Origin: an uncultured Christensenellaceae bacterium
GTDB lineage: Bacteria; Bacillota; Clostridia; Christensenellales; CAG-314
Direction of reading: 5' to 3'
Assembly: GCA_910585195.1 (NCBI GenBank)
Contig: CAJUCX010000004.1
Coordinates: 56,011-120,010, forward strand
Length of the DNA stretch: 64,000 nt
Below the pieces are notes generated by a model. It searched no databases. It saw only the letters and a list, made by a program, of their open reading frames with translations, and was not told the DNA's origin. Both the position numbers and the translations under genes were made by a program. The first letter of the stretch is position 1. Each line of letters opens with the position of its first letter. Positions 42,814 to 51,527 of this stretch are shown here, in pieces.

Positions 42814-44349
42814 TCAATGCTTAAAGTGTCTGATTTTGCAGAACAGCATAGCAATGCCGTTTTCGTTGCAAGCGTCGATGCTTTCTTGGTCGCGGATACT
42901 TCCGCCCGGTTGAATGATTGACTTGACGCCTGCCGCAGCGCACAAATCCACACAGTCGCGGAACGGGAAAAACGCGTCGGACGCTACAGCCGCGCCTTTT
43001 ACGTTTTCTCCGCCGTGCTCTATTGCCTGTTGCATTGCCCAAACTCTGCTTGTCTGACCCACGCCTATGCCTACGCTTGCACCGTCTTTTGCAATGACTA
43101 TCGCGTTTGACTTGCAGTGTTTAACTATTTTGTACGCAAACTCCAAATCTTCTTTTTGTTTTGCAGTCGCCTTTGTGTTTGTCATATCTTCCAAACTTTC
43201 AAACAGCATTGCGTCTTTGTCCTGCACCAAAAGACCGCCGGAAACGCGTTTCATATCAAATTCCGAATACTTTCTAGGTTGGTCAATGTCGTCGATTACC
43301 AAAACTCTCAAATTAGGCTTAGACTTCAAAACTTGCAAAGCCTTGTCGCTATAACCTTTTGCAACTACCACTTCCAAAAAGATTTTTACAAGTTCGTTTG
43401 CCAAATCTTCTTCAACAACGCCGTTTAATGCGACGATTCCGCCGAAGATAGAAACAGGGTCGCAGTTATAAGCTTTTTGATAAGCCTCCAAAAGTGTTTT
43501 GCCTTCCGCAACGCCGCAAGGGTTGGTATGTTTTACCGCAACGGCACAAGGTTTTTTGAACTCTCTCAAAAGTTCTATCGCACCGTTGGTGTCGTTAATG
43601 TTATTAAAACTAAGTTCCTTACCGTTAAGTTGTTTTGCGCCTGCCAAACAAGCGTTGTTAGTCAAAGCGTTGCCGTAAAACGCCGCAGATTGATGAGGAT
43701 TTTCGCCGTAACGCATATCTTGCACTTTCTCGAAGGCAAAAGAAATTTTATCGGGATATTTAATGCCCAACTGCTCTCTGAGGTATGTCGAAATAAGAGT
43801 GTCGTATACGCTTGTATGCTCGAACACCTTATAAGACAGCAACTTTTTGGTTTGCAAAGAAACTTCTCCGTTTGCTTTAAGTTCGTTTACAACCGTTTCG
43901 TAATCTTCGGGATTTACTATAACCGCAACGTCCTGATAGTTTTTTGCCGCTGCTCTTATCATAGTAGGTCCGCCTATGTCGATGTTTTCTATCGCTTCGG
44001 CAAAAGAAACGCCGTCCTTTGAAATCGTCTGCTTAAACGGATAAAGATTTACCGCAACGATATCTATGGTGTTTATGCCCAACTTCTCAAGCTGCGACAT
44101 ATGCTCTTTGTTGCCCCTCATTGCAAGCAAACCGGCGTGCACCGCAGGGTGCAAAGTTTTTACCCTGCCGTCGAGACACTCGGGAAAACCCGTTATGTCC
44201 GAAATGCCTATCGTTTTTATGCCTGCTTTGTCAAGCGCGGTTTTGGTGCCGCCCGTTGAAATAATTTCATATCCCAACGATACAAGTTCTTTTGCAAAAT
44301 CTACAATTCCGCATTTGTCGGATACGCTGATTAACGCTCTTTTTTTCAT
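42814..44349 (-). CDS. purH: Bifunctional AICAR transformylase / IMP cyclohydrolase
   Basis: 511 residues catalysing the last two steps to IMP. The N-terminal MGS-like cyclohydrolase (1-195) begins KRALISVSDKCGIVDFA and has STGGTKTALDKAG. The transformylase has MRYGENPHQSAAFYG and KHTNPCGVA, and ends near PGGSIRDQESIDACNENGIAM. AAAAGGAGTAACAT precedes the ATG, 3 bp after purN. Confidence 0.97.
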   Translation of the reverse strand: MKKRALISVSDKCGIVDFAKELVSLGYEIISTGGTKTALDKAGIKTIGISDITGFPECLDGRVKTLHPAVHAGLLAMRGNKEHMSQLEKLGINTIDIVAVNLYPFKQTISKDGVSFAEAIENIDIGGPTMIRAAAKNYQDVAVIVNPEDYETVVNELKANGEVSLQTKKLLSYKVFEHTSVYDTLISTYLREQLGIKYPDKISFAFEKVQDMRYGENPHQSAAFYGNALTNNACLAGAKQLNGKELSFNNINDTNGAIELLREFKKPCAVAVKHTNPCGVAEGKTLLEAYQKAYNCDPVSIFGGIVALNGVVEEDLANELVKIFLEVVVAKGYSDKALQVLKSKPNLRVLVIDDIDQPRKYSEFDMKRVSGGLLVQDKDAMLFESLEDMTNTKATAKQKEDLEFAYKIVKHCKSNAIVIAKDGASVGIGVGQTSRVWAMQQAIEHGGENVKGAAVASDAFFPFRDCVDLCAAAGVKSIIQPGGSIRDQESIDACNENGIAMLFCKIRHFKH

Positions 44350-44352
44350 ATG

Positions 44353-44937
44353 TTACTCCTTTTCGCACAGCATCTTTACCGCTGCCGGCATAAGTTTATG
44401 TTCTATCTTCAAAACGCGCTGCTGCAATTCTTCCGCAGTCATGCCTTTGTCTACTTTACATTTTTCTTGAAAAATAATTTCGCCCGTATCCGCATTTTCG
44501 TCTACGTAATGCACCGTTGCGCCCGTTTCGTTTTCTCCCGCGTCAAGTACCGCCTGGTGCACTTTAAGTCCGAAAAAGCCCATACCGCAAAACTTAGGTA
44601 TAAGAGACGGATGTACGTTTACAATCTTCTTTTCAAATCTTTTGACGATTTTTTCCGACAATATTTTGAGATAACCGCACAACGCTATAACGTCGGTTTT
44701 GTATTGCAGCAAAATTTCCAAAATTTTGTCGTTAAACTCTTGTGAATTTGCAAAATTTTTCTGTTCTATAACCACCGAAGGGATGTTATGTTTTTTTGCT
44801 CTTTCCAAAGAGTAAACTCCTGCGTTGTTGGAAATTACAACGCAAATTCTGCCGTCTATAAAACCGCTTTCCACACTATCGATAAGCGCTTGCAAATTTG
44901 TGCCGCCGCCCGACACAAGCACCGCAATATTTTTCAT
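44353..44937 (-). CDS. purN: Phosphoribosylglycinamide formyltransferase
   Basis: GAR transformylase, 194 residues, using 10-formyl-THF. VLVSGGGTNLQALI (5-18), IKRFEKKIVNVHPSLIPKF with the catalytic His, and GATVHYVDENADTGEII with the catalytic Asp are present. The start at 44937 is set by GGGAGAAAAAG; a start 21 nt earlier is possible but without SD. It follows a terminator and a 139-bp gap after purF. Confidence 0.95.
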   Translation of the reverse strand: MKNIAVLVSGGGTNLQALIDSVESGFIDGRICVVISNNAGVYSLERAKKHNIPSVVIEQKNFANSQEFNDKILEILLQYKTDVIALCGYLKILSEKIVKRFEKKIVNVHPSLIPKFCGMGFFGLKVHQAVLDAGENETGATVHYVDENADTGEIIFQEKCKVDKGMTAEELQQRVLKIEHKLMPAAVKMLCEKE

Positions 44938-45065
44938 CTTTTTCTCCCGAACGGTCAAGATAATCGTTCAACACAAAATGAACTAAGACGATTTGGTTTT
45001 TCAAAAGCCAAAGCAATCTTACATATACAAATCGCCGAGTCGTTGTTTATTTTTCTTCAAAAAAG

Positions 45066-45093
45066 TTTTGGGCGTTGCTAAAAACGCCCAAAA
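45066..45093 (-). terminator. Terminator inside the purine operon, after purF
   Basis: Perfect 11-bp stem TTTTGGGCGTT/AACGCCCAAAA with a 6-nt loop, directly past the purF stop and followed on the minus strand by CTTTTTTG. The rest of the purF-purN gap (44938-45065) holds no gene or clear promoter. Confidence 0.85.
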
Positions 45094-45096
45094 ACG

Positions 45097-46533
45097 TCAA
45101 TCGTCAAAAACTTGTTTGTCCATTTCCTTAACGTCCATTTTTACAGGATACTTACCGGTAAAACAACCGGTGCAGAAATCACAAGGCGTCGTTTTGCTTC
45201 GGCAGGCTTCTTCCAACATATCTATTGTCAGATATGCAAGGCTGTCAGCCCCTATAATTTTGCAAATTTCGTCAACGTTTCTGTAAGCGCCGATAAGCTG
45301 TTCATAAGTCTGCATATCTACGCCCAAAAAACAAGGATGTTTGACCGTCGGCGACGCAATACGCAAATGAACTTCTTTTGCACCTGCGTCTCTCAGCATT
45401 TGCACTATCTGTTTGCTTGTCGTACCCCTTACGATAGAGTCGTCAACCAAAACCACTCGTTTGCCTTCTACGTTGGCTTTGATTGCATTCAGTTTTATCT
45501 TTACGGCAGACTCTCTCATACCTTGTTTAGGTTTGATAAAAGTTCTGCCGACGTAACCGTTTTTGGCAAGCGCTTCTATAAAAGGAATTCCGCTTGCTTC
45601 CGCAAAACCTCTTGCCGCAACGTTTGCGGAGTCCGGCACGCCGGAAACCAAATCCGCATCCACCGGGAAGTTCTGCGCCAACTTGCGACCGCTTTCCTTT
45701 CTTGCCTGATAAACGCTTTGACCTTCCAAAATACTGTCGGGACGCGCAAAATACACGTGCTCGAAAATACAAAATTCTTTTTTGTCTTTCGCCCATTTTG
45801 TGGACTGCAAACCTTTGGAACTTATTACAAGCATTTCCCCTGCGTCTATATCTCTCACAAACGTTGCGCCCACTGCGTCAAGAGCGGAAGTTTCGCTTGC
45901 AACCACGTAGTCGTCAAGACCAATTTTGCCCAAAACCATAGGACGAATGCCGTGTCTGTCGCGCAAAGCAATGAGTTTGGTGCGCGTCATAATAAGCATA
46001 GAAAAACTTCCGTCCATAATTTCCGCCGCTTTAAGTATGCCTTCTACGTAACCGTTTTCGGAATATTTATTGATAAGCGTACCTACGACTTCCGTATCTA
46101 TCGAAGTTTGAAAAAGTATATTTTCGCTTAAAAGCTGGTCTCTTATTTTTTTGGCGTTTGCGATGTTTCCGTTATGCGCAATTGCAAACTTGCCGCGTTT
46201 GCCGTTGAACACCAAAGGTTGAATATTGTCTGACCTGTTGTCGCCCGTAGTGGAATATCTTACGTGTCCCATTGCAATATCCGCTTCCGGAAGTTTGTCG
46301 AGTGTTTCTTCGTTAAACACTTCAGACACAAGTCCCAAACCCCTTTGATAAAGAATTTTGTTGTCGCTGCTTAACGCTATGCCGCACGCTTCCTGTCCCC
46401 TGTGCTGCAAAGCATATAAACCGTAATAGACGCTTCTTGCAAGTTCTCTCTTTTCCGCAGAATAAACGCCGAATATTCCGCATTCTTCCTGCATTGAATC
46501 TTGAAAAGGTTTTATATCTCTTTGAAAAACCAT
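45097..46533 (-). CDS. purF: Amidophosphoribosyltransferase
   Basis: First committed step of purine synthesis: PRPP plus glutamine to phosphoribosylamine, 478 residues. A propeptide of about 17 residues precedes the nucleophile Cys in EECGIFGVYS. The PRPP loop is VVLVDDSIVRGTTS, and C-terminal cysteines (CRSKTTPCDFCTGC) fit the [4Fe-4S] form found in Bacillus. GGGAGAATAAGA precedes the ATG. It lies 2 bp after purC. Confidence 0.96.
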   Translation of the reverse strand: MVFQRDIKPFQDSMQEECGIFGVYSAEKRELARSVYYGLYALQHRGQEACGIALSSDNKILYQRGLGLVSEVFNEETLDKLPEADIAMGHVRYSTTGDNRSDNIQPLVFNGKRGKFAIAHNGNIANAKKIRDQLLSENILFQTSIDTEVVGTLINKYSENGYVEGILKAAEIMDGSFSMLIMTRTKLIALRDRHGIRPMVLGKIGLDDYVVASETSALDAVGATFVRDIDAGEMLVISSKGLQSTKWAKDKKEFCIFEHVYFARPDSILEGQSVYQARKESGRKLAQNFPVDADLVSGVPDSANVAARGFAEASGIPFIEALAKNGYVGRTFIKPKQGMRESAVKIKLNAIKANVEGKRVVLVDDSIVRGTTSKQIVQMLRDAGAKEVHLRIASPTVKHPCFLGVDMQTYEQLIGAYRNVDEICKIIGADSLAYLTIDMLEEACRSKTTPCDFCTGCFTGKYPVKMDVKEMDKQVFDD

Positions 46534-46535
46534 TC

Positions 46536-47249
46536 TTATTCTCCCAACAATCTTTTTAATACTTCTTGATATGCTTCTTCGACGTTGCCGAGGTCTCTTC
46601 TAAACCTGTCTTTGTCGAGTTTTTCGCCCGTCTTGCTGTCCCAGAAACGGCAGGTATCCGGCGAAATTTCGTCCGCGAGAATAATTCTGCCTTTGTATCT
46701 GCCGAACTCCAATTTGAAATCGATTAGTTCTATGCCGATGTCCGCAAGCAAATCGGAAAGCAGCTTGTTTATTTTGAACGCCTGATATGCAATGTCCTCT
46801 AATTCCTTTGCAGTGCAAAGTCCCAAAGCATAAGCGTGATATTCGTTTATCATCGGGTCGCCCAAAGCGTCGTCTTTGTAGCAATATTCCAACACGGTCG
46901 ATTTAAGTTTTGTGCCTTCTTCAAGCCCTAGTCTTTTTGAAAGACTGCCCGCCGCGATGTTTCTGACTATTACCTCCAAAGGAACGATTTGCACTCTTTT
47001 TACAACCGTCTCTCTGTCGGAAAGTTCTTCAACAAAGTGAGTTGCAACGCCGTTTTCTTCCAGATATTTGAAAAGTCTGTTGGACACCCTGTTGTTTACG
47101 ATGCCTTTTCCTGTTATCGTACCTTTCTTCAAACCGTTAAAAGCAGTGGCGTCGTCTTTATATTCCACTATAACGCAATCGGCGTCGTCAGTCTCCCAAA
47201 CTTTTTTGGCTTTGCCTTCATACATCATATTTGTTTTTTTCATATGCAT
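46536..47249 (-). CDS. purC: SAICAR synthase
   Basis: Phosphoribosylaminoimidazole-succinocarboxamide synthase, 237 residues. [16 protein letters not shown] near the start, then [21 protein letters not shown] and [11 protein letters not shown], followed by [12 protein letters not shown], the metal/aspartate site. The start overlaps the end of purE by 10 bp and has AAGGAGATTGA upstream, so the two are coupled. Confidence 0.96.
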   Translation of the reverse strand: MHMKKTNMMYEGKAKKVWETDDADCVIVEYKDDATAFNGLKKGTITGKGIVNNRVSNRLFKYLEENGVATHFVEELSDRETVVKRVQIVPLEVIVRNIAAGSLSKRLGLEEGTKLKSTVLEYCYKDDALGDPMINEYHAYALGLCTAKELEDIAYQAFKINKLLSDLLADIGIELIDFKLEFGRYKGRIILADEISPDTCRFWDSKTGEKLDKDRFRRDLGNVEEAYQEVLKRLLGE

Positions 47250-47737
47250 TCAATCTCCTTTTGAACGTCGCAATCGTCTTTCAAAACTTTTGCCTGCATT
47301 TCTTTTTTATATTCTTTAAGTTTGATTGACAGTTCTCTGTCGCCGAGAGCCAAAATCTGCGCCGCAAGTATACCTGCGTTTTCGCTTCCGCCAACGGCTA
47401 CCGTTGCCACGGGAACCCCCGACGGCATCTGCACAACCGAAAGCAAACTGTCAAGACCGTCAAGCGTAGACGACTTCATCGGTATACCTATAACCGGCAA
47501 AGTAGTAAGTCCGGCAATTACGCCTGCCAAATGAGCGGCTTTGCCTGCCGCCGCGATAAACACGCCGATATTTTCCTTTTCCGCACTTGAGACAAGCTGA
47601 TGAACTTCATCCGGTGTGCGGTGAGCGGACAGCACGCGAACAAAAAAAGGCACGCCAAACTTCTTCAACGATTTTAACGCCGGTTTAACTGCCTCGAAAT
47701 CCGATTTGCTACCCATAACAACAGCAACTTTATACAT
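47240..47737 (-). CDS. purE: N5-CAIR mutase
   Basis: Class I PurE, 165 residues. [13 protein letters not shown] at the start, then [11 protein letters not shown] and [17 protein letters not shown], which form the active site with the catalytic His. GCGAGGTAATT precedes the ATG. First gene of the operon; its promoter carries a LacI-type palindrome. PurK, the usual partner of class I PurE, is not in this window. Confidence 0.96.
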   Translation of the reverse strand: MYKVAVVMGSKSDFEAVKPALKSLKKFGVPFFVRVLSAHRTPDEVHQLVSSAEKENIGVFIAAAGKAAHLAGVIAGLTTLPVIGIPMKSSTLDGLDSLLSVVQMPSGVPVATVAVGGSENAGILAAQILALGDRELSIKLKEYKKEMQAKVLKDDCDVQKEIECI

Positions 47738-47784
47738 AATTACCTCGCATATTATTTGCCGATTTCCGCAACAAATACAGTTTA

Positions 47785-47823
47785 ATTTTATGCTTTTGCT
47801 CTTTTTATGTCAAACGTTTGACA
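47785..47823 (-). promoter_or_regulatory. Purine operon promoter with 16-bp palindrome over the -35 box
   Basis: TTGACA (47808-47813), 17-bp spacer, TAAAAT (47785-47790). The -35 box is half of a perfect palindrome TGTCAAACGTTTGACA (47808-47823), whose AACGTT centre is typical of LacI/PurR-family operators. The remainder of the 188-bp gap upstream of purE shows only the next terminator. Confidence 0.72.
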
Positions 47824-47901
47824 ACATAATAAAACAATATTTTTCACAATAAATTGCACAATATAAAAATTTTGACAACTAAATATAGCAAAACGTAAAA
47901 A

Positions 47902-47920
47902 GGGCGGAAGTTTTCCGCCC
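47902..47920 (-). terminator. Terminator of the GH95-like gene
   Basis: Perfect 8-bp stem GGGCGGAA/TTCCGCCC, followed on the minus strand by TTTTTACGTTTT, 6 bp past the stop. Confidence 0.85.
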
Positions 47921-47925
47921 CGATA

Positions 47926-50298
47926 TTATTTTGCAGGAATATATTTGAAAGAAATTTCGCAAACCTTGCCGTCGGTAAGCGCAATGCCCGTTATTTTCTG
48001 TCCGCCCTGTTCTACCGCGCCGCAGTTTGTCTTTATCATCTTTTTGGTGCCTTCCGGCAAAACGACCTCTATTTCTTCGTTCTTTTTGCCGACAATCGTT
48101 ACGGTAAACATTTGGCTCTTAGGCACGTAAGTCATACTTACGTCTTTGCCGCCTTCCGCCTTCAAATGTTCTATACTGAGCGCCTCACCCTGGAAAATAT
48201 AACAAGGCAAAATATACAGCGAGTTTCCGCAGCAGCCAAGCAGCATTTCCTGTATTGCATTGGTAATTGCCATATTGCCGTAAAGTTGCACGGCGGCGTT
48301 TTCGTTGTTGGCAATGTAACCCATTCCGCGCCAATCCGAATCTAATGCGGAAAGATTTCCCGCAAGACCTCCTTTAACAACGTTGCGCATACACTCCACC
48401 GCCATATTTTTGTCGCCGAAGCGAGCAAACAACGCTGCGAGGTTAGCCATATTTGCAAGGTTTTGTTCTTCCGCGCTGCCGAAGTAAACTTCCTTTGCCG
48501 TGTTTACGTAAGTCTTGACGTCTTCCGCATTGCTTTGTCTGTTTACCAAATCATTCGGATATGCAGAGTAAAGCATAGATATACCGAAAGCGTTTGCATT
48601 GTTGCAGCGGTTTTCCCGATACAGTTTTATTTCTCCGTTGTCAACAGGCTCCTGCGGAATTTTTGCCAGCATTTCACCCCATTTGTCTATGTCTTTTTGA
48701 TTTTCTCCTGCAATCTTACCTGCTTCTATCAAATCGGAAAGCACTCCCCTTGCAACCTGAAAATCCAGCGTAGCGTTTGCGCCGACGACGGGTCTGTCGT
48801 CTCTGTATAAACTCGGCACGTAGTTAGGAATGCACGAAAACGGTGTGCAAAGCGTGCCGTCAACGTCGGTCGTGAAAAATTCTTCGTAAAACAGCGCGAC
48901 GTTTTTCATAAACGGCAAAGCCCTTGTCTTTAAGAATTTATCATCCTGAGTATAGAGATAATATCTGTAATATAAATCGGCAATAACGCCTGCTACGGAA
49001 GTATCGCAAATAACCGTCGGGTCAAGAGTGCCGAGTCTGCCGGTGGACGGCGCGCATACGGCAGGCACAAATACGCCGCGTTTGCCGAACAAACGCTGTG
49101 CGTTGTCCTTAAAACTTCCTGCCATTTCGTCGAAATATTTGAAGAACGGTTCCGCCATTTCGATAAGATTGCCCTTAAAGATATGTCTGTAACCTTCCGT
49201 CAGCTGTCTGTTGTCTATCTTGCCGTTTACGGCTTTATAATCGCCGTTCCAAATGCCGGTAGGCAAAAACATTCTGTTTGCGGTGTTTGCGCCGGAGATA
49301 AACAAATATCTGCCGAAACTCCACAATTTTTCTATCAAGGCGGAAGAAATTTCTCCGTGGTTTGCCCTTTGCAACAAGTTTTCTATCGGGCACTCGTCTT
49401 GGTCTGAGCCGAAGTCCACCCTGCAACTGTTGTAAAGTTTTGAGTGAAGCGGAAAATGCGCCTTTTTAAGTTTGTCGTAACCGTCTTTGGTTGCAGTCAA
49501 CTCGTCTTTCAGTTTCTTCCACTCTCTGTCTTTTTGAGAATCGCTGAAAAGTTTGATAATTATGTAAATATTTGACGCGCCCTTTATTTTAAGAGATTTT
49601 GCCGTAACCGACTGCATACCGCCGGCAGCAGAAACTTTTGCAACCGCGCCGTAATCCAGCCCGTTGTCGTTTCTTGCGGCAAAACATATAAAGTTTTTTT
49701 CATAAACAGACTGCACGCCGTCCGGCATAACGAGTTCTTCGTCGAAGCCGCCGAAGTTTTTCGGCAGGTCAAAACTAAACTCCGCATCTATACTCTTGTT
49801 TCCGGTTTTTTTCATTTCCAAAACGATGCAGTTGTCCGCTCTCGAAACAAAAAGCGTTCTCGTATGCTTTGCGTTGCCGTCGGCAAAAGAAACGGAAATC
49901 TCGCCGCTTTCCATATCCAAAGTGCGGCTATACTCTTTAATGCCCTTTTCTATTTCCGTATTGATGTTAAGGCAGCACATAGGCAAAGGGTCGGCAGGAT
50001 TAGGACGAAAGTTTTTTGCCTTTAATGCGTTTGGCAAAATTTCCTGTACGGTCATAAAATCGCCGTCGTCAGACGCTTTTTTTACTTCCTTCATTTTAAG
50101 CGAAACGTCCGGCAATACGTTGGTGCGTCCGTGCCAGTTGAGTTTTGCCATATTAAGCAAAATGCACTCGTGCCTTGCCCCGCCGTAAACGTTTGCACCG
50201 ATTACGCCGTTGCCAGAGAAAAAACCTTCTCTCCAATTAGAGCCCCACCAAGACGCGGGCTTTTCCGCCAGAATTATGTTTCTGAAATTTTTAGCCAT
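47926..50298 (-). CDS. GH95-like glycoside hydrolase (alpha-fucosidase/galactosidase family)
   Basis: 790 residues with no signal peptide, so probably cytoplasmic. The N-terminal domain (WREGFFSGNGVIGANVYGGARHECILLN) matches the GH95-type beta-sandwich, and the central (alpha/alpha)6 part has GRYLFISGANTANR then LPTGIWNGDY, as in GH95. The catalytic Glu/Asp cannot be assigned with confidence by eye. The substrate could be fucosides, galactosides or related sugars. GAGGGGATTTTTT precedes the ATG. It is a single gene with no sugar transporter or regulator beside it. The promoter is probably TTTACT-17-TATAAT about 100 bp upstream. Confidence 0.75.
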   Translation of the reverse strand: MAKNFRNIILAEKPASWWGSNWREGFFSGNGVIGANVYGGARHECILLNMAKLNWHGRTNVLPDVSLKMKEVKKASDDGDFMTVQEILPNALKAKNFRPNPADPLPMCCLNINTEIEKGIKEYSRTLDMESGEISVSFADGNAKHTRTLFVSRADNCIVLEMKKTGNKSIDAEFSFDLPKNFGGFDEELVMPDGVQSVYEKNFICFAARNDNGLDYGAVAKVSAAGGMQSVTAKSLKIKGASNIYIIIKLFSDSQKDREWKKLKDELTATKDGYDKLKKAHFPLHSKLYNSCRVDFGSDQDECPIENLLQRANHGEISSALIEKLWSFGRYLFISGANTANRMFLPTGIWNGDYKAVNGKIDNRQLTEGYRHIFKGNLIEMAEPFFKYFDEMAGSFKDNAQRLFGKRGVFVPAVCAPSTGRLGTLDPTVICDTSVAGVIADLYYRYYLYTQDDKFLKTRALPFMKNVALFYEEFFTTDVDGTLCTPFSCIPNYVPSLYRDDRPVVGANATLDFQVARGVLSDLIEAGKIAGENQKDIDKWGEMLAKIPQEPVDNGEIKLYRENRCNNANAFGISMLYSAYPNDLVNRQSNAEDVKTYVNTAKEVYFGSAEEQNLANMANLAALFARFGDKNMAVECMRNVVKGGLAGNLSALDSDWRGMGYIANNENAAVQLYGNMAITNAIQEMLLGCCGNSLYILPCYIFQGEALSIEHLKAEGGKDVSMTYVPKSQMFTVTIVGKKNEEIEVVLPEGTKKMIKTNCGAVEQGGQKITGIALTDGKVCEISFKYIPAK

Positions 50299-50488
50299 AA
50301 AAAATCCCCTCGCAATGCTTTGACAAGGTAAACCCGTCTTAAAGCCTACAATGTCAAAATAAGCATATCAAACGATAAAATTATACCACGCTTGCGCCAA
50401 AAAGTAAACGGCAATAAAGTATTTAATGCACTGCAAATAAAATTATATTTTTTCGGTTTTATTTTTGAAAAATCTAAATAAAAAAACA

Positions 50489-50514
50489 CTAGCCCCGACC
50501 GCCGTCGGTGTTAG
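50489..50514 (-). terminator. Second of two tandem terminators after the 50594 gene
   Basis: CTAGCCCCGAC/GTCGGTGTTAG stem with one mismatch, followed on the minus strand by TGTTTTTTTATTT. With the hairpin at 50540-50582 it accounts for most of the 295-bp gap; the remainder is AT-rich and contains the GH95 promoter. Confidence 0.8.
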
Positions 50515-50539
50515 TATAATATGTAAACGCTAAAATAAA

Positions 50540-50582
50540 AAGCCGCATACAAACTTATCCTTACGGGGTTTGCCTGCGGCTT
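50540..50582 (-). terminator. First terminator after the 50594 gene
   Basis: AAGCCGCA/TGCGGCTT, with an inner GGCAAAC/GTTTG stem, followed on the minus strand by TTTTTATTTTAG. Confidence 0.8.
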
Positions 50583-50593
50583 GATTTTTAAGT

Positions 50594-51217
50594 TTATTCT
50601 TCAACTTGCGCCGACTTAATCAACGCATTATGTATCGGGTCTGCCACCTGATAAATTATGCCGTCGTCGATAAGTCCGCTCATAAGCACCACAAGTCTTT
50701 GTTTCTTTTGCTCCGACGGTTCATCGGCAGCATAAATCGCCGACGCTTTTTCCGCAATCAACTTTACTTCTGAAACAAAATCTTTCATAGTGGTTTTGCC
50801 TTCCAAAAGTTTTGACTTGACGTCGGAATATACGAACATCTCGGTATAAAACAAATTAAAGACGTCGTCTTTTTGCAGTTTCTTTAAGTTGTCTCCGAAT
50901 AGCGACGACAGCATACGGTAAATTACCGTTGCCGTTGCGCCGATGGTAAGTCCGCTTACGATTACGTTGTCAAACGCGCCCGACAGCCCCGTCTTTTCTA
51001 CGACGAGAGCGTGAAATATACTGCACGCGCACCCGAACGCAAACGGAAAAATTATCGTAGGGTCAAACTTTTTAAGAAGGTCGATTTTAAGTTTGGGAAT
51101 AAACAATCTTTTGACTGTTTCCGTCAAAAGACAAACGATGCAGGCATACACGACGACCGCGCCGCTGCTGTGCCGCACCAATGCCATAAGGCTTTCAAAA
51201 ATCGTGTTAAAATCCAT
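50594..51217 (-). CDS. Membrane protein of unknown function
   Basis: 207 residues. A short N-terminal amphipathic stretch, then three hydrophobic segments (about 19-37, 53-72, 82-103), then a helical soluble C-terminal half rich in Lys and Glu (KKLQKDDVFNLFYTEMF, KAEKASAIYAADEPSEQKK). It is not recognised; the size and layout recall small holin-like or membrane scaffold proteins, but no motif supports that. The start at 51217 is fixed by GAGAGGTTTT. Its leader contains an unusual series of hairpins. Confidence 0.7.
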   Translation of the reverse strand: MDFNTIFESLMALVRHSSGAVVVYACIVCLLTETVKRLFIPKLKIDLLKKFDPTIIFPFAFGCACSIFHALVVEKTGLSGAFDNVIVSGLTIGATATVIYRMLSSLFGDNLKKLQKDDVFNLFYTEMFVYSDVKSKLLEGKTTMKDFVSEVKLIAEKASAIYAADEPSEQKKQRLVVLMSGLIDDGIIYQVADPIHNALIKSAQVEE

Positions 51218-51268
51218 AAAACCTCTCTTTGCTTTACGGCCGACAACCCAAAACCATAGGCATAAAAA

Positions 51269-51291
51269 ATACGCAACTTTTTGTTGCGTAT
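51269..51291 (-). terminator. Terminator-like hairpin in the leader of the membrane protein gene
   Basis: Perfect 9-bp stem ATACGCAAC/GTTGCGTAT with a TTTTT loop on the plus strand. On the minus strand it is followed by TTTTTTATG, about 50 bp before the start codon, so attenuation is possible. Confidence 0.75.
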
Positions 51292-51307
51292 ATATTTTAA
51301 CATTACA

Positions 51308-51371
51308 TTTTTTTGTTTTGGACTTCGTGTGCCAAAAAAACAAAAAAATTACTTGCTTACGCTTCGTAATT
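51308..51371 (-). other. Two adjoining inverted repeats
   Basis: TTTTTTTGTTTTGG pairs with CCAAAAAAACAAAAAAA with a 3-A bulge (51308-51348). AATTAC/GTAATT (51347-51371) shares its edge. Neither has a clear terminator shape alone. Confidence 0.5.
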
Positions 51372-51404
51372 CTTTTTGGGCTAATGAGCGCTCCGCACAA
51401 ATCT

Positions 51405-51432
51405 GTTTCAAAAAAATAAGTTTTTTTGAAAC
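51405..51432 (-). other. Perfect 12-bp AT-rich inverted repeat
   Basis: GTTTCAAAAAAA/TTTTTTTGAAAC around a 4-nt loop, between the rsmI terminator and the other hairpins. Confidence 0.6.
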
Positions 51433-51440
51433 ATAAACTT

Positions 51441-51469
51441 ACTGCCAAAGTGCAAAGCACTTTGGCAGT
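51441..51469 (-). terminator. Terminator of the methyltransferase-rsmI pair
   Basis: Perfect 13-bp stem ACTGCCAAAGTGC/GCACTTTGGCAGT with a 3-nt loop, about 60 bp past the rsmI stop. The downstream T-tract on the minus strand is weak (AAGTTTATGTTTC). Confidence 0.7.
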
Positions 51470-51527
51470 AAAAAACAATATATTTTATAAATCTTTATAA
51501 AATTACAGCCGAAACTATTAACTTTTT

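Noticed and set aside
44938..45096. A degraded purM in the purF-purN gap
   Set aside because: Only 139-159 bp are available and no AIR synthase motif is seen in any frame.
51405..51432. Terminal inverted repeat of a mobile element
   Set aside because: No transposase, target duplication or second end is present; the arms face each other across a 4-nt loop.
51218..51478. Longer N-terminus of the membrane protein at 50594
   Set aside because: It would translate through several hairpins; GAGAGG sits just before ATG 51217.
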